Source: an uncultured Opitutales bacterium (GTDB lineage Bacteria > Verrucomicrobiota > Verrucomicrobiia > Opitutales > Intestinicryptomonadaceae). Taken from it: a stretch of 64,000 nucleotides of DNA. The notes beneath the pieces were generated by a model, which did not search any database, was not told where the DNA came from, and saw only the letters and a list, made by a program, of their open reading frames with translations. The DNA is taken from the NCBI GenBank assembly GCA_934613645.1, contig CAKTTC010000004.1, forward strand, positions 131,298-195,297, given 5' to 3'. Position 1 is the first letter of the stretch, and the number at the start of each line of letters is the position of its first letter. This document shows, one piece after another, positions 23,769 to 32,638 of the stretch. A program made the position numbers and the translations under genes.

Positions 23769-26700
23769 ATGGCAGAAATTTCAAAAAGCGGCGCGCGCCT
23801 GCGTTCGCTTCTCGAGCGTAGAATAGTGTTTTTGGACGGCGGAATGGGCACGCTGATACAGCGTTGCGGTCTGACCGAGGCCGACTTCAGGCGCGGCGAC
23901 GCCGAGCTTGAAAAGTCGGCGCACGAACTTGCGGGCAACAACGACCTGCTCAACGTTTCGCGTCCCGACGTAATCGAAAAAATACATTTGGACTATTATC
24001 TGGCGGGCGCGGATATTGTAACAACAAATACGTTCGCGCTCACAAGCATTGCTCAGGCGGACTACGGAATTTCCGACAGGCTGCTCGACGTGCTCAACCG
24101 CCGCGCCGTGGAAATAGCGAAATCAGCCGCCGACAAAGCCGCGCAAATTACTGGGCGCGACCGCAGCGAGATGTTCGTTGCCGCGTCAATCGGCCCGATG
24201 AACAAAGCCGCAAGCATTGCCTGCGACGTGGAGGACGCCTCCAAACGCGCCGTGTATTTCGACGAATTGGCGCGGGCATACGGTGCGCAAATGAAATCGC
24301 TTTTCGAGGCGGGCGCAGACTTGTTTCTGCTTGAAACCTCCATCGACACTCTCAACGTAAAGGCCGCTATCTACGCGTATTTGAGCTTGGTTGAGGAAAC
24401 GGGCGTGAAAATCCCGATTTCGATAAGCATGACGGTCTCCGACGCGTCGGGCAGAATTTTGAGCGGGCAGACAATCGGGGCGTTCTACGCGTCGATACGC
24501 CACGCCGACCCGCTGTTTGTGGGGCTTAACTGTTCGCTCGGCGCGGAGAAAATGCGCCCGTATATCGAGGAGTTCGACAGGCTCGCGGAGTGCTTCACGC
24601 ACTGCTACCCGAATGCGGGTATGCCCAATCCGCTTTCGGAATTCGGCTACGACCAGCTCCCCGAAGACACAGCGCGCTATCTGGGCGAATACGCCGCCGA
24701 CGGGCTTCTGAACGTTGCGGGCGGCTGCTGCGGAACAACGCCCGCACACATAAAGGCGGTTGTGGAAAAGTGCCGCAATTTTGCTCCGCGCAAGCCGAGG
24801 GCGAAATCGGAAAACATGACTGTTGCGGGCTTGGAGGTTTTCGAACTCCCGCGCGACAACGCTCCGTTCGCGTTCGTAGGCGAGCGCACAAACGTAATGG
24901 GTTCGCCCGCGTTCCGCAAAATGATTAAGGAAAACAGGTTTTCCGACGCGCTTTCGGTTGCCCGCAATCAGGTGGAAAACGGTGCGAACCTAATCGACGT
25001 GAATTTCGACGAAGGCATGCTCGATTCCGCCGCGTGCATGAAAAAGTTTTTGAATCTCGCCGAGGCCGATCCCGAAATTGCCCGCGTGCCAATCATGATA
25101 GACTCTTCCGACTGGAACACGATTGTGGAGGGGCTTAAATGCGTTCAGGGCAAGTGCGTTGTAAATTCAATCAGTCTCAAGGAGGGCGAGGAGAAATTTT
25201 TGGCGCACGCGCGCGAGCTTAAAAAATTCGGCGCGGCGGCAATAGTTATGGCGTTCGACGAAAACGGGCAGGCGTCAACCTTCCAAACGCGCGTGTCGGT
25301 TTGCCAACGCGCATACAAGCTTCTGACGGAGCGCGCAAAGTTCCCGCCCGAGGACATCATTTTCGACGCAAACGTCCTCACCGTCGCAACGGGAATGCCC
25401 GAGCACAATTCGTATGCAATAGACTTCATAAACGCAGTCCGCGAAATCAAGCGCACATGCCCGCTTGCGCGCACAAGCGCGGGCGTAAGCAACATCAGTT
25501 TTGCGCTGCGCGGCAACAACCCCGTCCGCGAGGCTATGCACAGCGTATTCCTCTACCACGCGCGCAGGGCGGGGCTTGACATGGGCATTGTAAACGCGGG
25601 CATGCTCGCGCCGTTCGACGACATCGACCCGAAGTTGCGCGACGCCGTTGAGGCGGTAATTCTCAATTCTTCGCCCGACGCCACCGAAAACCTTTTGGCA
25701 ATCGCCCAAAGTTTCAAGCCCGAGGCGGGCGCGCCCAAAGAGCACCACTCGCAGTGGGACGACCTCAGTTGGCAGCAGAAGCTTGAAACGGCTTTCGTAA
25801 AAGGATTGGACGACAAGGCCGAAGAGCTTGCGCTTCATTTTTACGGCGAATTGGGCTCGGCAATAGAAGTCATTGAGCACCCGCTCATGGACGCTATGAA
25901 GAAAGTCGGCGAACTTTTCGGCGCGGGCAAAATGTTCCTGCCGCAGGTCGTAAAAAGCGCGCGCGTAATGAAGCGCGCAGTCGCCGCGTTGGAGCCGTAT
26001 ATGTCGGCTTCCGCCCCGCGCAAAGGCGCGAAAGTCGTGATTGCGACAGTCAAGGGCGACGTGCACGACATCGGCAAAAACATAGTGAGCGTTGTGCTTT
26101 CCTGCAACGGTTTCAGAGTCGTCGATTTGGGCGTTATGGTAGAGCCCGAAAGGATTTTGGAGGCCGCCAAAGACGCCGACATTGTCGGGCTTAGCGGACT
26201 TATAACCCCGTCGCTTGAGGAAATGGCGAACGTAGTTTCACTGTTCGAGCGCGAGGGAATGAAAGTGCCGATTCTCGTCGGCGGGGCTACCACAAGCAGC
26301 CTGCACACGGCGGTGAAGCTCGCCCCGCTTTATTCGGGCATTGTCCAGCGCGTCGGCGACGCCAGCCTGATGTCGGGCGTGTGCAACGGACTTTTGGGCG
26401 AAAGCGCAAAGGCATACAAGTTGCGCGTTCTTGCCGAGCAAAACAAATTGCGCGACGGATTCGAACACGACCGCGCGGAAAAATCGGCGGAGATTCTGCC
26501 GTATGCGCAGGCGTGCGCCAAAAAGCACAAAACAACGCGCGCCGAAGTCCGCGAGGCTCCGTTCGTGGGCGTGCGGACGCTCGAAATAAAATTGGCGGAC
26601 GCGGAGGATTTCATGCCGTGGCACGTCTTCTTCAAAACGTGGGGCGTGCGCGGGAACAAAGCCCCCACTGCCGATTCCGACGACGCGTTTTTCAGGGACG

Positions 26701-27416
26701 CCGCCGAAATGTTCGAGCAGCTCAAGGCGGTTGCGCGTCCGAAAATCCGCGCGGGCATTTTCACAGCCCGCAGCGAAAACTCGGCAATCGCGCTCTTCGA
26801 CGAAAACGGCGCGGAAATCGAGCGTTTCTTCTTCGCGCGCGACCAAAAACCCGACGCTGCGGGCGAGTGCGTTTCCGTAGCCGACTACGTTGCCGACTTC
26901 GACTCCCCCGCCGCAGATTTTGCGGGCGTGTATGTTGCCACTGTCGGCAACGAGGCCGCCGAGTGGGCGCGCGGGTTTGCCGAAAACGGCGACGACTACC
27001 GCGCCATAATAGCGGGCGCGCTTTCCGACTGCGCCGCAGAGGCGGTTTCGGAATACGTCAGGGCGCGCGTGTTCAAAATGCGCGCGCATAAGCACGATTG
27101 TGCGTGTCCGGCGTGCGCCGAGCAGAGCAAAAACAACGGCATTTGTGTGGCGTGCGGGTATGCGTCGTTCCCCGACCACTCGCAGAAGGCAAAGTTCGAA
27201 AAGCTGCTTTCGGCGAAATCGGAAACGGGCGTGGAGTTTACGTCGTCGTTCATGATGAAGCCGACGGCGAGCGTGGCGGCGGTCTGGATTGCCGACTGCA
27301 ACGCCAAATACGTTTCGCCCTCAATCACGCGCGAACAGCTTGAAGACTTGGCGCAAAGGCAGGGCAAAACGGCTGCGGAGCTTGAAAAATATATGTCGGT
27401 AAAGCCGATTGACTGA
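23769..27416 (+). CDS. metH: Cobalamin-dependent methionine synthase
   Basis: A 1215-residue MetH that moves a methyl group from methyltetrahydrofolate to homocysteine. Domain 1 binds homocysteine through zinc ligands Cys255, Cys320 and Cys321 (GGCCG). The folate-binding domain starts at VGERTNVMGSPAF. The cobalamin domain has the axial histidine His766 in DVHDIGKN. The C-terminal reactivation domain is atypical: the RPAPGYP-like SAM-binding segment reads CVACGYASF, so the expected arginine is a cysteine, and five cysteines (1111, 1113, 1116, 1126, 1129) cluster there. The ATG at 23769 lies one base after the hprK stop. B12 is thus needed for this route. Confidence 0.93.
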   Translation: MAEISKSGARLRSLLERRIVFLDGGMGTLIQRCGLTEADFRRGDAELEKSAHELAGNNDLLNVSRPDVIEKIHLDYYLAGADIVTTNTFALTSIAQADYGISDRLLDVLNRRAVEIAKSAADKAAQITGRDRSEMFVAASIGPMNKAASIACDVEDASKRAVYFDELARAYGAQMKSLFEAGADLFLLETSIDTLNVKAAIYAYLSLVEETGVKIPISISMTVSDASGRILSGQTIGAFYASIRHADPLFVGLNCSLGAEKMRPYIEEFDRLAECFTHCYPNAGMPNPLSEFGYDQLPEDTARYLGEYAADGLLNVAGGCCGTTPAHIKAVVEKCRNFAPRKPRAKSENMTVAGLEVFELPRDNAPFAFVGERTNVMGSPAFRKMIKENRFSDALSVARNQVENGANLIDVNFDEGMLDSAACMKKFLNLAEADPEIARVPIMIDSSDWNTIVEGLKCVQGKCVVNSISLKEGEEKFLAHARELKKFGAAAIVMAFDENGQASTFQTRVSVCQRAYKLLTERAKFPPEDIIFDANVLTVATGMPEHNSYAIDFINAVREIKRTCPLARTSAGVSNISFALRGNNPVREAMHSVFLYHARRAGLDMGIVNAGMLAPFDDIDPKLRDAVEAVILNSSPDATENLLAIAQSFKPEAGAPKEHHSQWDDLSWQQKLETAFVKGLDDKAEELALHFYGELGSAIEVIEHPLMDAMKKVGELFGAGKMFLPQVVKSARVMKRAVAALEPYMSASAPRKGAKVVIATVKGDVHDIGKNIVSVVLSCNGFRVVDLGVMVEPERILEAAKDADIVGLSGLITPSLEEMANVVSLFEREGMKVPILVGGATTSSLHTAVKLAPLYSGIVQRVGDASLMSGVCNGLLGESAKAYKLRVLAEQNKLRDGFEHDRAEKSAEILPYAQACAKKHKTTRAEVREAPFVGVRTLEIKLADAEDFMPWHVFFKTWGVRGNKAPTADSDDAFFRDAAEMFEQLKAVARPKIRAGIFTARSENSAIALFDENGAEIERFFFARDQKPDAAGECVSVADYVADFDSPAADFAGVYVATVGNEAAEWARGFAENGDDYRAIIAGALSDCAAEAVSEYVRARVFKMRAHKHDCACPACAEQSKNNGICVACGYASFPDHSQKAKFEKLLSAKSETGVEFTSSFMMKPTASVAAVWIADCNAKYVSPSITREQLEDLAQRQGKTAAELEKYMSVKPID

Positions 27417-27421
27417 TTGCA

Positions 27422-28708
27422 ATGAAGATTGTAGACGACACTCTCGCGCGAATAGTCGGACGCAGAAGGAATCCGTCCGACTACCTCATTCCCGCGTGCA
27501 TGGTGTTGTTGCTGTTCATAGGCGTGGCGTTCATATATTCGTCGCAAAGCTACATTTCCGACGATGTTCCCGTTATGCGCCAGTTCTGGGTAAAGCAGCT
27601 TATATACTACTTTGCAATAGGTCTGCCCGTGTATTTGGCGTTGGCGTATGTCGATTACAAATGGCTGTTTCAAAACGCCCATTTGATTTATTTCGCGACA
27701 ATGCTGTTGCTGTTGCCGCTTGTGCTCAAGGAGGTTTTTTCAATTCCCGTGCCGTTTGTGGAGTCGCGCTACAACGCAACGCGCTGGATAAATTTGGGGC
27801 TGTTTTCCATTCAGCCTTCGGAAATTGCGAAAATCGGCACGTGCATAATGCTTGCGTCGATGTTGTCTACGGGCAAACTAATTCCGTTCAGAGAAAACAT
27901 TTTGTTTTGGATAAAGCTTGCTTTAGTCTTTGCAATGCCTATATTTCTCATATTTTTACAACCCGATTTGGGTTCGTCATTGGTATTTTTCCCGATGTTG
28001 TTTTCAATGCTTTACATATCCGAATTGCCGTATAGGTTCTTCCTGACGATAATCGCCGTTTTCGCGATTGTCGTGGGGGCGGTTGCCGCCGACATAACCG
28101 GATACTACTACTTTTTGCAGGACAACAACATTACCGCCCGCGAAGCCGCGAGCCAAAACGCCTACGGTTCTTCTTCCGCCTGGAATCTTCCCATGAAAGA
28201 CTACCAGCGCAACAGAATTCTGGCTTTCGTCCGTCCCGATTCCGTTGACAAAAACGGGACGGAGGTAACGTGGAACCAACGGCAAAGCCTGATTTCGGTA
28301 GGCTCGGGCGGATTTTTCGGCAAGGGCTTCACCGAGGGAACTCAGGCAAAACTCGGTTATCTGCCGTCGAGTGTGGCGTATAACGATTTTATTTTTTCGG
28401 TCGTCGCGGAGGAAAGCGGTTTTCTCGGCGGCGCGCTCGTCATCATTCTGTTGGCGTGCGTGGTGGCATACGGCTGTGTGAGAGCCGCCCAGGTCTCGAG
28501 GGACAAATTCGGGCAGTTCTTGTGCATCGGCATTGCCGCCATTCTGATGACTCACTCTTTTATCAACGTGGGAATGACCATAGGCATTATGCCTATCACG
28601 GGGCTCCCATTGCCAATGTTAAGTTATGGCGGAACTTTTGTGCTGACGTGTTGTATCCTTTTGGGAATCGTTCAAAGCGTTTTCCGACACAGACGGGAGT
28701 ATGCGTAG
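27422..28708 (+). CDS. rodA: Rod shape peptidoglycan polymerase RodA
   Basis: A 428-residue SEDS-family glycosyltransferase with about ten membrane helices that polymerises lipid II during elongation. Conserved parts are NATRWINLGLFSIQPSE, QPDLGSSLVF, SGGFFGKGFTEGTQAKLGYLP (in part), the acidic NDFIFSVVAEESG with the presumed catalytic Asp, and GLPLPMLSYGG. RodA rather than FtsW is chosen because no divisome genes adjoin it and because of the QAKLGYLP segment. It lies 5 bases after metH and 31 before the RNase gene. Confidence 0.88.
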   Translation: MKIVDDTLARIVGRRRNPSDYLIPACMVLLLFIGVAFIYSSQSYISDDVPVMRQFWVKQLIYYFAIGLPVYLALAYVDYKWLFQNAHLIYFATMLLLLPLVLKEVFSIPVPFVESRYNATRWINLGLFSIQPSEIAKIGTCIMLASMLSTGKLIPFRENILFWIKLALVFAMPIFLIFLQPDLGSSLVFFPMLFSMLYISELPYRFFLTIIAVFAIVVGAVAADITGYYYFLQDNNITAREAASQNAYGSSSAWNLPMKDYQRNRILAFVRPDSVDKNGTEVTWNQRQSLISVGSGGFFGKGFTEGTQAKLGYLPSSVAYNDFIFSVVAEESGFLGGALVIILLACVVAYGCVRAAQVSRDKFGQFLCIGIAAILMTHSFINVGMTIGIMPITGLPLPMLSYGGTFVLTCCILLGIVQSVFRHRREYA

Positions 28709-28739
28709 CGCGGGTTTCGTCCGAAATAGGTGCGAAACA

Positions 28740-30479
28740 ATGAAACAGGAAAAACAAGACAATTCTTTAAACGAAATAGACATATCGCTTACAAAACGCC
28801 CGCCGGAGCAGGTTGTTGAACCCATTCCCGAAGAGCAGTTGCATCTGGAGGCGAAGCTGCGCGCAAAAAAGCGTCCGTTCTTGGAGAAAATTCTCCGCAT
28901 GCTCAAACGCGAGGACGCCCCCTACAGGGAAATTGTAATCAACGTAGAACCCTTCGAAACCCGCGTGGCGTTGCTTGAAGACGGCGTAATGCAGAAGTTC
29001 GAAATCGAACGCGTCGGCGACGAAAGCATGGTAAGCGCAATCTTCAAGGGCAAAATCCAGAATCTCGAGCCGGGACTGAAGGCTGCGTTTGTGGACATCG
29101 GGCAGCAGAAAAACGCGTTCCTGCACTATTGGGACATCTTCCCTTCGTCCACCACCGACAACTCCTACGAGGTTGTCCGCGAAAATCGCAGCAAGGAGCA
29201 GAAAAAGAACGCAACCCAGAAGTTCTCAATCAAGGACATTCCCGAAAAGTTCCCCATCGGCACCGAGATTATCGTCCAGATTACGAAGACGCAAATCGGC
29301 ACGAAAGGCCCGAGAATCACGACAAACATTGCAATCCCGGGCCGCTATCTCGTTCTTATGCCGTATGCGGGGCAATGCGGAATCTCCAGAAAAATCGAGG
29401 ACAAAAAAGAGCGCGACAGAATCAAGAAAATTCTGCGCTCAATGAAAATCCCCGAGGGCATGGGCGTGATTGTCCGCACCGCGGGACAGGGCAAACGCTG
29501 GACGTATTTCGTCCGCGACCTGAGCATGCTGTTGAACGTCTGGAAGAAAATACAGCAGCGCATTGAATCGACGCCCGCGCCCGCGATGATATACAAAGAA
29601 CCCGACCTCATAGAGCGCACCGTCCGCGACTTCCTCACCGAGCAGACCGACAGAATACTCATCGACAGCCGCGAGCACTACGAACGCATTATGCGCTCGG
29701 TCTCGGAAATCTCGCGCCGCGCCAGAAACAAAATCCAGCTCTTCAAGGAAAACATTCCGATTTTCGAACGCTACAACATAGAACGCCAGATTGCCCAGAC
29801 TTTCCAGCGTCGCGTTCCGCTCCCGTCGGGAGGGGAAATCGTCATCGACGAAACCGAGGCGTTGGTTGCAATCGACGTCAACACGGGTTCGCACAAGGGC
29901 AAGGACGCCGACGGCAAGGACTTCATCTTGCAGGCAAATCTCGAGGCCGTTACCGAAGCCGCGCGCCAAGTGCGTTTGCGCAACCTCGGCGGGTTGGTCA
30001 TCATCGACACAATCGACATGAAAAACCGCAAGGACAGGCAGGCGGTCTACAAACGCCTCAAGGAGGAAATGGAAAAGGACAAGGCAAAAAGTCAGGTTCT
30101 CCCCATTTCGCAGCTCGGCATTATGCAGATGACACGCCAACGCCACGCGCAAAGCAACGCAAGCGGAATCTACACAACGTGCCCGTATTGCGGCGGCAAG
30201 GGCATTGTGAAATCGGCGCGCACGATGAGCGCGGAAATACAGCGAAAGATTGTGTTTGCGTGCAGGAATTTGAGGGCGGCGGGCAACGATAAAAACGAAC
30301 TTGCTTTGGTTGTTATGCTCCACCCCGACAATTTGCAGCGGCTACAGAACGACGACTACGAGCATTTGCGCAACTTGGAAAAGGCGTATAATTTGAAGTT
30401 GACGTTTAGGGCTGACCCGTCTTACCACTTGGAGAATTTCAGGATACAGGACGCGATATCGGGCAAGATTCTCAAATAA
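28740..30479 (+). CDS. rng: Ribonuclease E/G family endoribonuclease
   Basis: A 579-residue RNase E/G catalytic protein. The N-terminal part (REIVINVEPFETRVALLEDG) leads to an S1 domain (SAIFKGKIQNLEPGLKAAFV). Catalytic metal ligands are Asp379 in AIDVNTG and Asp423 in LVIIDTIDM, and the zinc link is CPYCGGKG (Cys481, Cys484). It lacks the long C-terminal scaffold of E. coli RNase E, so it is closer to RNase G. A start at 28701, overlapping the rodA stop, is possible, but the ATG at 28740 is preferred. The leading 55 residues are charged and disordered-looking. Confidence 0.9.
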   Translation: MKQEKQDNSLNEIDISLTKRPPEQVVEPIPEEQLHLEAKLRAKKRPFLEKILRMLKREDAPYREIVINVEPFETRVALLEDGVMQKFEIERVGDESMVSAIFKGKIQNLEPGLKAAFVDIGQQKNAFLHYWDIFPSSTTDNSYEVVRENRSKEQKKNATQKFSIKDIPEKFPIGTEIIVQITKTQIGTKGPRITTNIAIPGRYLVLMPYAGQCGISRKIEDKKERDRIKKILRSMKIPEGMGVIVRTAGQGKRWTYFVRDLSMLLNVWKKIQQRIESTPAPAMIYKEPDLIERTVRDFLTEQTDRILIDSREHYERIMRSVSEISRRARNKIQLFKENIPIFERYNIERQIAQTFQRRVPLPSGGEIVIDETEALVAIDVNTGSHKGKDADGKDFILQANLEAVTEAARQVRLRNLGGLVIIDTIDMKNRKDRQAVYKRLKEEMEKDKAKSQVLPISQLGIMQMTRQRHAQSNASGIYTTCPYCGGKGIVKSARTMSAEIQRKIVFACRNLRAAGNDKNELALVVMLHPDNLQRLQNDDYEHLRNLEKAYNLKLTFRADPSYHLENFRIQDAISGKILK

Positions 30480-30502
30480 AACGCGTGGAGAACGCGTGAA
30501 AT

Positions 30503-30610
30503 CACGTTTTATACTGCGTTTCGCGAAACAATCGGCAGTGGGGCAGTAGGTTAACTACAGCCGCCACCGCCTCAATTTCGCAAAGCCTTGTCTAAAACGC
30601 AATTTGTATT
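30503..30610. repeat. Long palindromic repeat, family 2, copy 2
   Basis: Arms contain ATACTGCGTTTCGCGAAA and TTTCGCAAAGCCTTGTCT; the inner palindrome is GTAG/CTAC around GTTAA. The outer blocks match the element at 61-178, the inner arms do not. Confidence 0.62.
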
Positions 30611-30770
30611 CGCTCGCACGGCGGTGCTCGGCTCACCCCTGCGGGGTAATTGCTACGCAATTATACTTCCCAAAAGCTTGCCTTCGGCAACTTTTGTGAT
30701 GACGCGTTCTCAAGAGTCAATGACTTTAATGAATAAGTAAAGCTGAATTGACTGAAGCAAATGTTGCTTT

Positions 30771-30836
30771 ACTTTAATCAATAAACAAAGGCGTATTGCC
30801 TGCGGCAATCGCCGCCGCTTTAGGAAACGTAAAAAA
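30771..30836 (+). repeat. Covarying hairpin repeat, family 1, copy 6
   Basis: The stem is ATTGCC/GGCAAT with loop TGC, inside GGCG/CGCC. A degenerate partial copy (ACTTTAATGAATAA) lies just before it at 30722. Confidence 0.78.
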
Positions 30837-30850
30837 CCTGCGCAAAAATT

Positions 30851-30885
30851 TTCAAAGCCTTGTCTGAAGCTCAATTTTATGCGTT
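30851..30885. repeat. Half copy of family 2 element
   Basis: It contains CAAAGCCTTGTCTGAAGC then CAATTTTATGCGTTTT, matching the right arm at 136-181. Confidence 0.65.
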
Positions 30886-30897
30886 TTTTCGTGCATA

Positions 30898-30966
30898 ACT
30901 TTAACAAATAGACAAAGCGGAATTGAATGAAATTCAATCCGCTTCGTTTTAGGAAAGTTAAAAAAC
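30898..30966 (+). repeat. Covarying hairpin repeat, family 1, copy 7
   Basis: The stem is ATTGAAT/ATTCAAT with loop GAA, inside a perfect GCGG/CCGC. Confidence 0.78.
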
Positions 30967-31009
30967 CATCGCAACAAAAACGTGAAGCCTTGCCTAAAAC
31001 TACGTTTGA

Positions 31010-31115
31010 CGCGTTCTCAAGGGGCGAAGCCCCTTGACCTCCGCCGCTTTACGGCGGTCTGTGTTATTCGGCGTAGCTAACCGCTACGCCTTTTCTGTTT
31101 GTATTCGCATTGAAC
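31010..31115 (+). repeat. Compound hairpin block, inverted copy of 13737-13823
   Basis: Hairpins CAAGGGGC/GCCCCTTG, CCGCCG/CGGCGG and GGCGTAGC/GCTACGCC follow each other, joined by linkers shared with the other copy. Confidence 0.62.
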
Positions 31116-31140
31116 AAAGTTCAATAGCTTGCGTATTCTA

Positions 31141-31211
31141 AACTTTACTTCAAGAAATAATCAAAGGCGAACGGGCTTTGCCCGCCGCCGCCACTTTAGA
31201 AATAATAAAAA
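31141..31211 (+). repeat. Covarying hairpin repeat, family 1, copy 8
   Basis: The stem is ACGGGC/GCCCG with loop TTT, inside GGCG/CGCC. Copy 9 follows without a gap. Confidence 0.75.
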
Positions 31212-31272
31212 ACTTTAATAAATAGACAAAGCGGAATTGGCTATGCCAATCCGCGCCACTTTAAGTTAAAAA
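31211..31272 (+). repeat. Covarying hairpin repeat, family 1, copy 9
   Basis: The stem is ATTGGC/GCCAAT with loop TAT, inside GCGG/CCGC. It is in direct tandem with copy 8. Confidence 0.8.
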
Positions 31273-31303
31273 GCGCGAGGCTCGAGGCAGGACATTAAAC
31301 TTT

Positions 31304-31347
31304 AGCGCGCTTCTATCGTCGCTATGCTCTTGGCTTCGCCAATTCAA
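31304..31347 (+). repeat. 44-bp intergenic block, inverted copy at 36734-36777
   Basis: The 44 bases match the reverse complement of 36734-36777 with one mismatch. It includes the hairpin CTTGGC-TTC-GCCAA. Confidence 0.75.
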
Positions 31348-31395
31348 GGTGGGATAGTGCTTGAGCACAGACCACCCGAATAAACCAAGTCCTGC

Positions 31396-31465
31396 TCGAG
31401 AGCGTTTGCTTCGACGAGTTTTTTAAATCAAAAAGCGGAACGTTCGTTCCGCTTTATCTGTAAAG
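31396..31465 (+). repeat. Shared block, inverted copy of 13239-13300
   Basis: GAGCGTTTGCTTCGACGA is followed by AAGCGGAAC-GTTC-GTTCCGCTT, the same order as in the other copy read in reverse. Confidence 0.65.
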
Positions 31466-31470
31466 CAAAA

Positions 31471-31539
31471 AACTTTAACCAGAAAGCAAAGCGGCATTGG
31501 CTATGCCAATCCGCGCCGCTTTAGGAAAGTCAAAAAACG
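31471..31539 (+). repeat. Covarying hairpin repeat, family 1, copy 10
   Basis: The stem is ATTGGC/GCCAAT with loop TAT, inside GCGG/CCGC. It ends 6 bases before the stop of the HAD gene on the other strand. Confidence 0.8.
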
Positions 31540-31545
31540 CGCTTT

Positions 31546-32565
31546 TTAAAAGAGTTCTTTGTCGGCGGGGGGAAGAGAATTGTGGGTGAATTTGTGGACG
31601 TGGGTGGGGGCTTTGCCGACTTTTGTTTCTACGGCGTCGGTGTGCTCTTTTACAATGCGGTCGCAGATTTTCTTGACGTGCATTTTAAGCCACGCCGATG
31701 TGCTTGAGGCGCGCGAATAGACGTTCGGCCCGTAGGCGTCGATTCTGCCGCTTTCAAGGAGGAAGTCGTTCTGCTCGAACTCGAGGTCGTTGGAGGGGCT
31801 GTATACGGCGAACGCCTTGCCGCCGCTTTTGCGGACAACCGAGAAAACGGGAACGTCGCTCGGGCCGTCGGCAATGTAAATCATGTTGCGAATCGGAATG
31901 CGTCGGTCTTTTTCGCGTATGTTGGCGTTTACGCTGATTTCGGGGTTGACGTTTGAGCCTTTGTTGATTTCGAAAATGAAGCGCGTTTTGATTGTGTTGT
32001 CTACAATCATGCCAATCTGGTTGATTTGCGTGGATAGCGATTGGAAGTCGAACTCGGGCTGCGTTGAGAAATACGGGGGCATGGGCTCTTCCACAAATTC
32101 GCAGCCGAAAATTCCGTCGGTGTGCGGGGCAATTTTCGAGCCTTTTATCATCTCGGCAAGCCCCGTGCTTACTATGTAGTGCTCAAGCTTTATGTCGAGC
32201 GACCTGTATGCGGGGCTTGATTCCGGAATGGCGCGCAGCTCGTCGAAGAAGTCGGGCAGGCCTTCGCAGAAGACGAGCTTTCCGCCCAGTTCGCGCAGCT
32301 TGGCGTTGCTAAGCCCCGCCATTTTGCCGTTTTTTACGAAGCTTAGCAGATGGTTTAGATAGACGCTTTCGGGCGAAACGCGCACGCCCTTTTTTGCGTA
32401 GATTTCGGGAAGCATATTTACTTCCTTCCAGAAAAGAGCCTCGTCAACGCCGTATTCCTCGAATATGGGCGACTGCATATAGCCGTCGATTAGCGTTTTG
32501 TCGAAGTCCCAAATGCAGGCAATTACGTTGCTTGAGTAGAGTGAATTTTCGTTATCTTCCGCCAT
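31546..32565 (-). CDS. HAD-superfamily phosphatase-like protein
   Basis: A 339-residue haloacid dehalogenase-like hydrolase. Motif I is WDFDKTLIDG with the nucleophile and acid/base aspartates, motif II is VSTG, and motif IV is YIADGPSDVPVFSVV. A cap region of some 80 residues lies between motifs I and II, as in subfamily IB. Substrate unknown. The start at 32565 is preferred because homology-like sequence begins just after it; an alternative ATG is at 32610. It is divergent from the GAF/AAA+ regulator gene, 73 bases away. Confidence 0.78.
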   Translation of the reverse strand: MAEDNENSLYSSNVIACIWDFDKTLIDGYMQSPIFEEYGVDEALFWKEVNMLPEIYAKKGVRVSPESVYLNHLLSFVKNGKMAGLSNAKLRELGGKLVFCEGLPDFFDELRAIPESSPAYRSLDIKLEHYIVSTGLAEMIKGSKIAPHTDGIFGCEFVEEPMPPYFSTQPEFDFQSLSTQINQIGMIVDNTIKTRFIFEINKGSNVNPEISVNANIREKDRRIPIRNMIYIADGPSDVPVFSVVRKSGGKAFAVYSPSNDLEFEQNDFLLESGRIDAYGPNVYSRASSTSAWLKMHVKKICDRIVKEHTDAVETKVGKAPTHVHKFTHNSLPPADKELF

Positions 32566-32638
32566 TTGAAAAAGATATTCAAAAATAATTTCGACAAATG
32601 CAAGATTCATCGTAAACTCACACGCGATTTTTTTTGAA

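Larger units (their letters stand above)
30480..31545. other. Large repeat-filled intergenic region without genes
   Basis: This 1066-bp gap between the RNase and HAD genes is made of hairpin repeats: family 2 elements at 30503 and 30851, family 1 copies at 30771, 30898, 31141, 31211 and 31471, and compound blocks at 31010, 31304 and 31396. Short reading frames that cross it are repeat artefacts. Confidence 0.78.

Noticed and set aside
30710..30937. 75-codon minus-strand reading frame
   Set aside because: It lies wholly in hairpin repeats and its peptide is a translation of repeat units.
30480..31545. CRISPR array
   Set aside because: Repeats occur close together, but spacing is irregular, orientation is mixed and the variable part lies inside the repeat as a paired stem. 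No cas genes are present.
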